Assembly (NCBI GenBank): GCA_045837725.1
Contig: JBEWZL010000163.1
Coordinates: forward strand, 1-64,000
DNA: 64,000 nucleotides
Origin: Vermamoeba vermiformis
Taxonomy: Eukaryota > Tubulinea > Echinamoebida
Reading direction: 5' to 3'
How positions within the stretch are numbered: the first letter of the stretch is position 1; the number at the start of each line of letters is the position of its first letter. The translations under genes were made by a program, and so were the position numbers. The notes beneath the pieces were generated by a model, which did no database searches, had not been told where the DNA came from, and saw nothing but the letters and a program-made list of their open reading frames with translations. This document shows, piece by piece, positions 33,827 to 44,251 of this stretch.

Positions 33827-35672
33827 ATGCAAAAAAGAAAATTACTAATTCAAGCAAAATTTAGCAAAGGTTCTTGGTCATCATGTTTTACAGCAATTGC
33901 TACAAATTCAAAGGGTTTTTGTTGCCCTATCAATTTTTTACACAGGGAAAAACCTTCTTTTTTGTTTTTACGGACACAACCACAGAAAATGTCATGGGTG
34001 TCCTCCGTTCCTTCCCACTTATTGAAGCAAGAAACTCCTTTTTATCTAATATCAACTAGGGATTTACAGAAAAGAGTCTTACAATTGCAAGCAAGCTCAA
34101 TTCAACTTTATTACCCCTTAAAGTGCAATGCTACATTATTTCTTCTGAAAACTTTAGCTGATTATGGGACTGGGGCAGGTAATTTTGTGCACTAGTCATC
34201 ATTTGTAACTAATGCTTAAAACACCAAAGACTGTACTGATATTTCAGAGATTGACTTGGCTCTGGCAGCTGGATTCAAGCCTAAAAATCTCCTGTTTAAC
34301 TCAGTGGACTTTAACTTGGGAGCCGTGAAATTCATTTTAGAGCATGAGGGCATTGTAGTTGTAGACTCTGAAAAGCAGTTATCATTGATGCATGCTTTGC
34401 CAAAGGAACTTATAGATCAGGGGAAAATTCTTCTTCGGTTAAATATTGATCCCTCCATGAGTCATTTTGGTCAACAGATGGAAACATACATTGAATACTT
34501 GGCTTTAAATAGTATGTAAACTACACCCATATTTGATTTAATTGTAAGTAGATGTAAAGATCAGTGGGCTGCACTGCAGTACGGGAAGTGATATTACATC
34601 TATTGACCATTTTGAAAGTGTAATGGAAAAAATGGAAGAGGCAATTTCTTTGCTAGGTTTGATAAGTGTTATTAAACCAGGACTAACGAATAGAAATAGA
34701 GCACAAACTTGGCTACAAAATGACCACATTGGACATTGGCGGAGGTTTAGGGGTAAATGTGCAATCGTTGGATGATGATTTATTTGACAATTACTTGCAC
34801 ATTGTCCAAAGAATAGCATCCAAGTATCATTCAAAAATTTCTGTACTATCTGAGCTTGGGCGGGCCTTGGTAGGCCCTTCAATTGGTAAGCACCAACCAG
34901 TATTATTGCTAACTTTGCAGCCCTTTTTTCAAAGGTACTGGACATCAAAGGGCAACGCATACTTTGCGACAGTAAGTAAAATTGCAAAAAGAAAGAGGAT
35001 TAACTATAGGGCAGTTCCAGGAAATGCAGTTTTAGCAAAAAATGCAATGCCTTTCAAGAGTACAACAAATTCCATTGTGTTAAAAGGAGACTATAGCTTA
35101 ATATGCAGCCCTCCAAATACTGTTTACTCTAAAATATGTCATCAAGTGGAATATTTACCAGTTGGAAGCTTGATTTATTTTCCATTTTGTGGTGCGTATG
35201 TTCATGCACTACAGGGTGACCTGGCAGGAGTTGGAGGCCCCCGGATGGTAATTGCAAATCGTGTTATGGCAGTAAAACTCATCTTTTTTGTAGATTCATC
35301 TTGAAAGTTGTAGTGTTGTGGATGAGCCATACCTTTACTACCACCCAGATTTGGTGGGCTTGCACTCTCTTAACAGTTTTTCATTAATGTCTCCCAAGGA
35401 TATGTACATTGAGCTGGATCATGCTTTCAGCCATCCCAAAGATTTTTTGGAGAAAACATACCAATTAGGAGGAAGAAATCTAACTGGTGCAAAACTGGAA
35501 GGTTTCCATTTCTGGGAACATCCAACTAGTGAAGTCCTGAAATCACAAATGTGCATACTTATACGAGGAAATTTTTTCTATTCTTTATATTGTGGAAGTA
35601 ATAGTTTTGGAAATGCTAAGTTCAAACTATCTACGATGTGACTTGCTGGAATTTGATCTGACCAAGGAATAA
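33827..35672 (+). CDS. Fold-III PLP decarboxylase (ornithine/diaminopimelate decarboxylase family)
   Basis: Exons 33827-34178, 34248-34511, 34552-34656, 34694-34885, 34921-34971, 35015-35247, 35294-35550 and 35621-35672 join in one frame (about 501 residues). If the last intron is not used the frame ends at 35641. Motifs in order: TPFYLIST, YYPLKCN (PLP lysine), ADYGTGAEIDLALAAGF, ILLRLNIDPS, ISGLHCSTGSD (family GLHxHVGSQ), TLDIGGGLGVN (phosphate loop), SELGRALV (family EPGR), and near the end GSLIYFPFCGAYV. Where ODC has GPTCDGLD this protein has LICSPPNTVY, keeping the cysteine but not the aspartate, so the substrate is probably not plain ornithine. One intron contains TGCTAAC. Confidence 0.75.
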
Positions 35673-35822
35673 ATAATCCAAGGCCTCCTTATGATATTTG
35701 AAAAAGACGCAAAACTTATGACTCAAGCAAATTATTGATTGTGCATAATATTGATTTTTCATTTCATGGGTCAATTTTTGTTGGATTAAAAAGATACAAG
35801 CCTATCACTCCTAACAAAATGA

Positions 35823-35864
35823 ATAAAAATTTTTTTTATTTTTCCATTATTTTTTTGGATGTGA
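35823..35864 (+). promoter_or_regulatory. Cluster element, part 2 copy D (before UGT gene)
   Basis: Reads ATAAAAATTTTTTTTATTTT, TCCATTATTTTTTTGGATGT, GA, closely matching the second half of copy A. It ends 41 bases before the UGT start codon, similar to the 56 bases in front of the first GT7 gene. Confidence 0.5.
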
Positions 35865-35905
35865 TGTAGTGGCTTGATTGTTCGTATCTGTTATTTGAAA
35901 GAACA

Positions 35906-37357
35906 ATGTCCCGACTTGTTGTAATCCCATTTTTAGTGATACTGTTACTGCCTGCAGTGTCTTTAAAGCCAACAATTTATTTTACAAGCCCAACTAATTC
36001 ATTCAGTCATTTTCAACCAACCTTTTATCTGTTGCAAGAGCTTTGCCATGCAGAGTGGACCTCCAATTTTAATTTGGTTTTAGTGGCTCACTTGACTTTT
36101 AAAGATAAAGCTAACTGCTCCAGTTTTATTGAGTCAAAAGTAATGTGGCCAGCTGATCTTTTCCCTCAGGAGTTGCCTTACAGTGAAACAGGTAACTGTT
36201 GCAATTCCTTAAACAACCTGACTAAAAATTCATTCAGATGATGAAGATAGCTTTGACTTTTCAAAATTTAGTCATGTTTATGCGGAAGAATTTCATTTCT
36301 TTCGCCAAGTGTTTATGCAGGTTAGTCACAATGTACAATTCTAAACTCATTCTAACCACGATGATCAAAGTCTACAGAGGAGGATATTGCAGTAATTGAT
36401 TCATTTTCTTTTGGTGCATTGGCTGCAGCAAATGAAAAAGGAATGAAAATACTTTCACATGCTCCTACCACCCTCTTTGATGTTTCTTATCCTTGTTTTC
36501 ACGTTGATTCTCCAATGTTTGATTTTCTATTGAATCCTGTTGCATGCTGGCTTCTGTACAGCTCACGAAAGTCTAGCTTCAAGGATATAATTGCTGAGTC
36601 TGGTCAATCTTTTAGTTTCCTCAGTCAAGCAGACCTTCATGTGAGATACAGTACTTCGTGGTTTGAGTCAACTGAAGATTGGAGGCATCCATATATGCTA
36701 CAAATGTCCCCAATATTTTATCATACACATGCAAAAGGAAGAGGAAATGGAATTCTTATTAGCTTTGGTTCAGCTCTTCACCCCAGAGAAAAACTGCAAA
36801 AAATAGTGTCAGATTCTTTACGCCAAATTCCATCTAAAAAAGTTTGGATTTCACAGTTACCATTGTTAAAGGTTACTGAAGGTGCTGGAATTCATGAAGT
36901 GAGATGGTCAAATCAAAGAGAACTGCTGTGCTCAGGAGACTTTGGAGTTTTTATTACGCATGGAGGACACAATAGTATTATTGATGCTCTTTATTGTGGG
37001 GTACCTATTGTGGTGATTCCATTAAATTTTGATCAGTTTGACAACGCAAGGAGAGTGGTAAAAGAAGGTTATGGACATGCATTCGCACGAAACAACAGAA
37101 ATTCAACAGAGCTTGCTTTGAAGTTAACAAGCTTACTTAGCAATCCACCATCAATCATCCAGGATGTTAGTAACAGGTTGCAACAGCACCCCTTAGGGCA
37201 AGTCGAAGCGGCCACAGCCTTGCAGAAGTTGGTATTTGGCAGAAGCAGCAAATCTCCTGTATTTTGGCTTTTGGACGTCTTTATAGTGTTTTTGGCCTTC
37301 ACATTCTGTACTTTTTCAGCTCTCACAATGATAATGTGTTTTAAACATTATAAATAA
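35906..37357 (+). CDS. UDP-glycosyltransferase, GT1 (UGT-like), ER type
   Basis: Three exons (35906-36191, 36238-36320, 36371-37357) give 451 residues. UGTs glycosylate lipophilic acceptors such as sterols, terpenes or lipids. A signal peptide (LVVIPFLVILLLPAVSLKP) opens the protein. The donor-binding signature FITHGGHNSIIDALYCGVPI continues with PLNFDQFDNA, matching the family HGG.NS..E...GVP......DQ..NA. A C-terminal membrane segment (FIVFLAFTFCTFSALTMIM) and a short basic tail give the topology of animal UGTs, with the active site in the ER lumen. The second intron has TCTAAC as branch site. Confidence 0.85.
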
Positions 37358-37505
37358 CAATTTGATGGAATACATGATGTTATGTAGAAAGTAGACAAAT
37401 GAATTGTTCAGTCCACTCAACCCACTTCCATTTATTTGAAAAAAATATATATTTTTCTGGATAGTTTGACAGTTGAGAGCAGTTCTTTTATTTATTACTG
37501 GAATA

Positions 37506-38465
37506 ATGAATATGGCTGCATTTTTGGAGAACCAAAGAGATCTCATTCTTCAATTCTTCAAAAAAAACCTAGCCAATGTAAAATATGTTTGCATTCCAGA
37601 CCCACCCTGGTATGAAAACAAAGGAGATAGTGCCATTTACCTTGGAGAAATTGCATTATTGGAAAAACTTGGGATAGAGTTAGTTCCGTGGGATGATTCA
37701 AGAGTACAACTAGTATTGCTAACTGGAGGTGGAAATTTTGGTGACCTTTGGCCAGATGTTCATTTGGCTAGGAAGATTTTCATAAAATTTTTAGCTGATA
37801 AGCCAATCATTATCGCACCTCAAACGGTGTTCTACAGAAACAGCTCTACACTTGCTGATGATGATTCATGGCTGAGCAAGACCCTCAATTCTAGTTTTCT
37901 TTTTTGTGTAAGAGATGAACGGTCCTTCACAGAAAGCAAAAAATTCTCTGCAGCCAGTGCACATTTGTTACCTGATATGGCCTTTATGCTGGATGTCCCA
38001 CAGAGCCTAACCCCACCAATTTATGATGTAATAGTTCTAGCACGCACTGATTTGGAACAATCTAATGCTGGCCTCTGGGAGAGCAAAGAAATCCTTTGTC
38101 AAAAGTTTAATGAACACGGAATCTCATATTTCATCACTGATTGGAGAGAACCGACAACTGATGAGCCATGTTCTATGCAAGATCTCTTTCTTAATCCTGC
38201 TAAAATTGTTGAACAAACAAAACGGTTGGCCAAGAACAGGGTGGATCATGCAATTGCATTGCTATCCAAAGGCAAAATTGTTTTAACAGACAGACTGCAC
38301 GGCCACATATTGGCAACATTAATAGGCAAAAAGAACATTGTTTTAGATAACAGCTATGGAAAAGTTTCAGCTTATATCCAAAAATGGACTTACTCCAGTG
38401 AGGAAGTTCGGTTGGCCACCTCTGTTGAAGAAGCTGTTTCTGCAGTGGTGAAAGAATTGATTTAA
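37506..38465 (+). CDS. Polysaccharide pyruvyl transferase family protein
   Basis: An intronless gene of 319 residues from the ATG at 37506. Members of this family move pyruvate from phosphoenolpyruvate onto sugars as a ketal (bacterial CsaB/WcaK, fission-yeast Pvg1). Motifs: WYENKGDSAIYLGEIALLEK (family N.GD.ai), VLLTGGGNFGDLWP (GGG.lg), PIIIAPQTVFY (P.i...Q..g), FCVRDERSF (RD..S), LLPDMAF (PD.af) and the late VLTDRLHGHILATLIGK (R.H). No signal peptide or anchor is seen. In fungi the acceptor is often galactose, which would fit the two GT7 enzymes in the same set (inference). Confidence 0.85.
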   Translation: MNMAAFLENQRDLILQFFKKNLANVKYVCIPDPPWYENKGDSAIYLGEIALLEKLGIELVPWDDSRVQLVLLTGGGNFGDLWPDVHLARKIFIKFLADKPIIIAPQTVFYRNSSTLADDDSWLSKTLNSSFLFCVRDERSFTESKKFSAASAHLLPDMAFMLDVPQSLTPPIYDVIVLARTDLEQSNAGLWESKEILCQKFNEHGISYFITDWREPTTDEPCSMQDLFLNPAKIVEQTKRLAKNRVDHAIALLSKGKIVLTDRLHGHILATLIGKKNIVLDNSYGKVSAYIQKWTYSSEEVRLATSVEEAVSAVVKELI

Positions 38466-39794
38466 ACACAGTTGGAAATTTAAATGCAGTTTACTATTTA
38501 TAGATGCCTTAATAAAAGCAAGCAAATTAACCTTAGAGACTTGATTGCTTATTTTTGCACAAAATCTAATTGCAAGCAATAGTAAAATGTGTGCATATGC
38601 TCAAAACAAGCAATTGCTGTGGACAAGAATTCCCAATTAACCACTTCACTTATTTAGGATGGTGACCAATTGTTGAGAATTGACCTCTGAATTAATTGAA
38701 GCAAGCCAAATAGTTCAATTTGATGGATTTGCTTGAGAAAGAAAATAGTTACCAAACCTCAATACATTTACACAAGCTGAAAGTTAGTTGGAATCTTCAA
38801 TTTAACTCGAAGTTGAATTTGTTTAATTTAAAAAACAATGAATTTGCTCCAAAAAAAGGACAATTTTTCCCCTCTTTCATGAAAAAAAAGGCTTCATGAA
38901 AAAAAATGCAGAATCATTCCCAATCATCAAAATCTTCTTGTCTAACTTGTGCCACAACTCCTTCTACCTGAAGAAAAAGACTATGGCATCTAACTTTGAG
39001 TTGCTTGAAATGATTATTGGCAATGCTAATCATGTTTCCTGGCAAATCTCACCCCTCCAAAGGATGTTCCCCTAGCTGTGGCTGTGCCCATGGCAGACAC
39101 TACAAATCCCAGGACTGTCTATCTCAAACATCACTTCAGGGAAGGCTCCTCCAAGGGCTAGCTCCTGCCAACCACCAGGAGTACACCAGTGCCACTTACA
39201 AGACCACGAATCTGTTGCAATTGCACCCCACCAAGTTCCACTTCTCCTCCATCAACACCCTGTGGGTGTTCTGGCGCATTTCAAACTACATTGCACAGCC
39301 ATGAACAGCTATGATGTGGAGTACTCAGAGCCCTACATTGACTTGCTCAAGTGGAGACACTTGAGGAGGTGATGGAGAACACTTGTCACAACCATGAGCA
39401 ATTCAGAGCATGCTTCACTGACATAGGCTGGCCCATCATGGAGAACAAGCCAGAAAATTTGCAAACTAACTCGTGAAGTCACCAATCGTAAAGAATATTG
39501 TCATTCATTGTTGCTCAAACGCCCATTCAAACACAGAAAGGAGTGCACCTCACTTCTTTGCTCAACGATGTGAACAGTATTTGCCTTGAGGACTAGCACG
39601 AGGATGTGCAGTTGAAGTTGCACTAACCATTGCCAGAACGTTGCACAGACCAGGCAAGTCTTCACACAACAATTATTGCCAATGTTGCGGTTTCTTTGTG
39701 GTGACCATTTTCTTTCTCGCGGGCAACTCGATCAGTCGAGCACCAAACGCGAGCACCACTCCTGTATCTCCCTCTTCTGACGTGCTTTGTTAGC
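38466..39794. other. No supported gene
   Basis: AT-rich up to about 38990, including TTTCATGAAAAAAAAGGCTT at 38877. 39000-39660 is richer in G+C and carries several mid-length broken frames on the plus strand (for example starting at 38983 with MASNFELLEMIIGNANHVSW), perhaps an old mobile-element fragment. Nothing is recognisable. Confidence 0.4.
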
Positions 39795-40373
39795 TCATGA
39801 CGAGCAACAGATGACTCGCCACCTTATTCTATCAATTAACATCAAAAATATTACAAACGCTAAATATTCAAGAAAATCACGCATCGCTGGAGAAGATCTG
39901 ATTGTTAAATTGTCCTGCGGGTGGAAGCAGATAAAAAAAAATTAAATTGTTTTTGTTTACGTACTTTATCGCTAATGCTTTATCGCAGCCTTCGAAGGTG
40001 CATTTGAAAGGCTTTTCGCCTGTGTGGGGACAACAGGTGGCGCCGTAAATGAGAGGCACGAAAAAATGTCTTGTTGCGCCTTCTGTATCGTATTTATAGG
40101 GTCTCCGAAATTAAAGTAAAATTAGAACGGCAAATCCACGATTTTGAACAAAAAAATTCAAGATTACCCTATGGTGGGCGATAATATGCTGCTTGGCAGC
40201 CTTTAGGTAGCGCTTGCTGCATCCTTCATAAGGACACAGGAAGGATTTTGACTCTGTATCAAGATCGAACCTCAGCCTCCACCTTCATCCGATACTTCAT
40301 CGTCGTGATCCGACGATATCTGATCACTGGCTAACACCGTGGTATGAGATATGAATAGGGACTCTACTTGCAT
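39795..40373 (-). CDS. C2H2 zinc-finger gene, possibly degraded
   Basis: Reading on the minus strand: MQVESLFISHTTVLASDQIS at 40373, a finger FLCPYEGCSKRYLKAAKQHI ending HH, then RPYKYDTEGATRHFF, the classical linker HTGEKPFKC, a second CTFEGC finger cut by an intron at about 39965, and a last exon ending at 39795. The order finger, TGEKPF linker, finger is typical of sequence-specific C2H2 transcription factors. The acidic N-terminal segment meets a TGA before the first finger, and the intron between the fingers does not keep frame with canonical sites, so the gene may be decayed. Confidence 0.45.
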
Positions 40374-40573
40374 GGTGGCGAGCAAGAGGCAAACGGAGAA
40401 ATGAAAAAATTATAAAATGCATTTTACGGGCACGCACGAAAAAGGATAAATAGCTTTGTATATTACCTCGATTATTTATGTTTATGTCTCGGGTAGATAC
40501 TCAACATCGAGGTAATATAATTTAATTCATTCGGCCAAACTAACTTCGGCATAATGGAATGATCACGTGGTCA

Positions 40574-41190
40574 TTTCATGAACCACAACCATTTTTTTTT
40601 TGTTGTTCTCGTTTAACTCCGTGCTAGCAAACTTACATCAAGAACGCGCGCAGCGGAGCTTTCGCGCTAGATCTTGGCAAATTTGAGCAGCGTTTAACGC
40701 CCAATCGCAGTACTGTGCCGACCAACAAGACTGTGAAGCCAAAATAGGTTAAGTACTGAAATAGTATTATACGTATAATATTATTATTCCGAACAACCCT
40801 TTGATATTTGTGCGCATTCTTTAAGCTTCGTTTAACCCTTGGGAACTTCCCACCGCTAAAATTTGTTTTAAGTTTTCGGGCTTAAGTAATGCTACATTTG
40901 AGCAATGCACGTGTTTCCCTTTACTTACACGTGTAAGTCTTCGCCTTTCATGAACCACAGAGCTCTTTTTTTTTTGTTCTCCGGTGAAACGTACATCAAG
41001 ACGCGCGCAGTGGAGCTTTCGTTGCACTAGTTTTTGGCTGAATTAAGCAAGGCACGGCGCCCAATGCATTGAAATGCAGTGCTGCGCCGAACAACAAGCA
41101 CTGCGAAGCCCGCTTAAGTTGCATATGGTAATGAAATAAAACTGTATTATTCTATTTACGTTCTGCACGCTGATATTGGTACGCATTCGT
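40574..41190. repeat. Diverged direct duplication, period about 375 bases
   Basis: 40574-40790 and 40948-41155 share TCATGAACCACA, a poly-T tract, CATCAAGACGCGCGCAG-like, GGAGCTTTCG, and later GCCCAAT...GCAGT..TG.GCCGA.CAACAAG.CTG.GAAGCC. No coding sense is apparent. Confidence 0.6.
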
Positions 41191-41573
41191 TTAGCTGTAA
41201 GGCCCCGATTTAGCATCTGTACCGGTCGCGTGCTTGGGAAACATCCCAACGCTAAAATTGGCCCAAAATCGCCGAAAAAGATTTGCAACGCAACTTAATT
41301 TAATTTAATCATACGATAATGCATTTACATCGTTATACGGAACATTTCAATGTAAGTTAGGCATCAGTCGTCAGTCTTTTCAGTTTCATTTTTGACGGAG
41401 GAATCGCCGGCTGTTAGAATGATTCGACAATCTTATTGTTGCACTTACTCGCTTCCATCGGTTCTCTTGCTTACTATATCGGAATATTAGCAGATGAAGT
41501 ATGAGAGGAATCTGTTTACGTACAGAACGTGCTTCGATCTTGGCGGTTGAAGCTGTTGAGCCGCTATTGCAAG

Positions 41574-41985
41574 CACGCTATTATATCACCAACGTACATT
41601 ACCACGATAGCTTACAACGCCTACTACGAGTTGTTCAACGGTGAGTAAAGAGTTTCGGCGAAAATGGGTTTTTTCGTTGAAAACGTACCCGAAACCAAAA
41701 TAGCTCAAGCTCAAACCAGATCAAAACGCTTTGTGCTTTTTCTAAATGCTTCTGTGACAACAAATTGCACGGAATTCGATTGTATTTGCCGCTGTGCATC
41801 GCTGAGCGCCAACCAACGGCGAATAGGAGCACAAAGAGCTTCGTTTTCGCTTCAGTTTTACCAACCAACAATTGCACCCGATGGAACACATCGCGACCAC
41901 CACATTAGCGAATGCCTATTGTCAATAAGAGCATTACAAAGTGAGTCAAGACCGATTTACGTTTTCTGAATTTGGGAAATCTCGC
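41574..41985 (+). repeat. About 385-base duplicated segment, copy 1
   Basis: Nearly identical to 43628-44008. Both contain CGCCTACTACGAGTTGTTCA, a GTGAGTAAAG donor-like site and a frame of about 100 codons starting MGFFVENVPETKIAQAQTRS. The frame is kept in both copies although they differ at scattered sites, but the composition is not strongly protein-like and no family is recognised. Confidence 0.7.
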
Positions 41986-43292
41986 TAGCGGTACCTTTTC
42001 ATGAACCAAACCACCATTTTTTGTTCGTTCGAATCCTTTAGTCGCCTTGCTTGCTTCCTGCCCGCACCAGTCGCAGACATACCGACAGTACTCAACTCGT
42101 AGAACTATTCAGTATCAGACCCGATCGACTGCATGAATTGCGCCATTTAGCTCTTGCCTGCACGCTGCTTCTTCACACGGTGCAAAGTCGTGCGGCACTA
42201 CATCGCAATTGTTGAACACGGCAGCTTGGTCTCGTAAATATACTGCAAGCATAGGGCATGTTCGACATAAACGTGGCGGGATTGGACAAGCGCGGTGTCG
42301 ACCACGAAGATGAAAACTGTGGGGTATTGGCCGGAATGCTTTGGTGATAATGGTGCCCGATGCGACCAATTGAACACTTCAATGACCATAGCGATGAAAA
42401 TAATCTAATAATAAGGATCAGTAACGGAAAGAACGTGCATCCAGGAAGATCGTACTTAACTTGGCGCTCGATTCTCAACGAAGTCCATCCATGACTTGAT
42501 CGAACCTCGTGGCAAATAAATTAAACGAGGTCAATATACCACCGTTAGGGCCCAAACTGCCAGACAATAGGCTTGCTGTCTGGTTCACCAAATTTCGGCC
42601 ACGGATCTGTCAATAAAATAATTAGAAAAAAAAATTTTTTAGTGTTACTGTAACTCGAGGTCGTATATTATCTTTAATGTGATAAATTTGATGGTAATAT
42701 AATTTTTTAAGCTAAAAATCGATTTTGAAAGGTACCACTTTCGATGGGATCGATTAAGTCGTCACAATTACACTAGCGAAACTAAGGAAATGAATAGGTG
42801 TATATGGTTTATATTTTCTTACGTTCTACAGTTATTTTTGGTCCGGATTCACTGTTGGTCCGGATTGGTATTGCGTGGGTTTGTCATCGGCGGGAGTCGT
42901 ATTTGTATTAGCCTCGATTATTTTCTACAAATGTGGTCGTGGCTTTAATTGCTAATCTTGTTGACTTGCGACCAGGCAGACAAGATGAAAAAGAAATCGA
43001 GCGCGTGCTTATTTTGACCAACTTCGTTTGAAGTATTTCCATAGGCACCTCCCTAGTATTTCCAGTAGTAATAGCAACCATGAGAAACACGCTACAGATA
43101 ATGTCACTCCGCTAAGCAAATCGGTGCATTCGGCACCTTTGGACTATCAACTCTACCACTAAGGTGAGTAAAAACCTGCAACAGATGCCGAACGCATAAA
43201 TAATATTAAAAAATCGTAAAAAAATATTTTAATCGGTTCTTAATAACAATGCTCATTGTTTGAGCCCTTCTTTAATTTTCATCTGCGTTTAG
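41986..43292. other. Gene debris, no supported gene
   Basis: Lies between the two 385-base copies. Contains TTTCATGAACCA near 42000 and several short frames. A minus-strand stretch at 42198-42389 includes TVFIFVVDTALV, faintly like a Sec23-type von Willebrand strand, but nothing around it supports that. Donor-like GTGAGTAAAA follows at 43163. Confidence 0.35.
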
Positions 43293-43423
43293 ACGGAGTT
43301 CCAGTCTCCTTGGTGCACGATCTGCCTCTGGGCGGATGAAAAGAGAAGGGTATTATCAACATCGTCATCGAAATCCCTCGCAGTACTCATGCTAAGCTCG
43401 AACTCAAGGAGCCGAGCACGTGA
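43293..43423 (+). pseudogene. Fragment of soluble inorganic pyrophosphatase
   Basis: After a TTTAG acceptor the frame reads VPVSLVHDLPLG, then a TGA (43336-43338), then IINIVIEIPRSTHAKLEL and KEPS before a second TGA. Family I pyrophosphatases have the same order: GKPVSPWHDIPL, then the variable ...FNMVVEIPRWTNAKMEI. Flanking exons are not found, so it is a lone decayed exon of a host gene. Confidence 0.5.
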
Positions 43424-43627
43424 GCGCTGCTGAAGCGTACGTCAAAAATAATTCCATTAAAGCAGTGAATAACAATGCTTTCAATAAACTCGCTGATGGC
43501 AGCAATATATCAAATATTTTAATAACACCTTGGCCGAAACTGTTTAAATGGCAACGGTGTACAGTAGTGCAGATCCCGTAATAAAACTGATCCTTGCAAA
43601 AGACAATGTTTTAGTAGAGCCAAATAC

Positions 43628-44008
43628 AAGCACGCTATTATATCACCAACGTACATTACCACGATAGCTTACAACGCCTACTACGAGTTGTTCAACGGTG
43701 AGTAAAGCGGTTTCGGCGAAAATGGGTTTTTTCGTTGAAAACGTACCCGAAACCAAAATAGCTCAAGCTCAAACCAGATCAAAACGCTTTGTTCTTTTTC
43801 TTAACGCATCTGCGACAACAAATTGCACGGAATTCGATGGTATTTGCGGCTGTGCATCGCTAAGCACCAACCAACGGCGAATAGGAGCACAAAGAGCTTC
43901 GTTTTCGCTTCAGTTTTACCAACCAACAATTGACCCGCTGGAACACATCGCGACCACCACATTGTTGCTTGTCAATTGTCAACAAGAGCAGTACAAAGCA
44001 AGTTAAGA
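43628..44008 (+). repeat. About 385-base duplicated segment, copy 2
   Basis: Second copy of 41574-41985, starting ACAAGCACGCTATTATATCA. Followed at about 44030 by another TTTCATGAAAC...TTTTTTGTTCG block like those near 40576, 40948 and 42000. Confidence 0.7.
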
Positions 44009-44251
44009 CCGATTTACCGCATTATTCGTTTCATGAAACAAAAATAGTTTTTTGTTCGAACTTAAACAGCACTATGCCAGCGCTTAGCACCACAACGCAA
44101 CTGTTCCTAGGAGCTCATATCGACATCGTTAAAGTACTGTTTGCTGAAAATAAAACCGTAATAGCATAGCCATTTGGTTTGTTTCATTCGTATTTTTCGT
44201 TTTTAATGAACCCTAACTAGCAATTTTCTTTGGGTGAGTTTATTTAATTAT

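Noticed and set aside
39017-39304. 95-codon plus-strand frame rich in Ser, Pro and Cys
   Set aside because: All three frames are broken nearby and no domain is recognisable; noted only as possible mobile-element remains.
42198-42389. Minus-strand frame with TVFIFVVDT, like a Sec23 strand
   Set aside because: Only one short strand matches; the following residues do not fit Sec23 and no other exon is found.
43120-43165. tRNA-like words on the minus strand (TAGTGGTAGAG followed by a hairpin)
   Set aside because: The A-box resemblance is fair, but there is no GGTTCGANTCC B-box and no acceptor stem.
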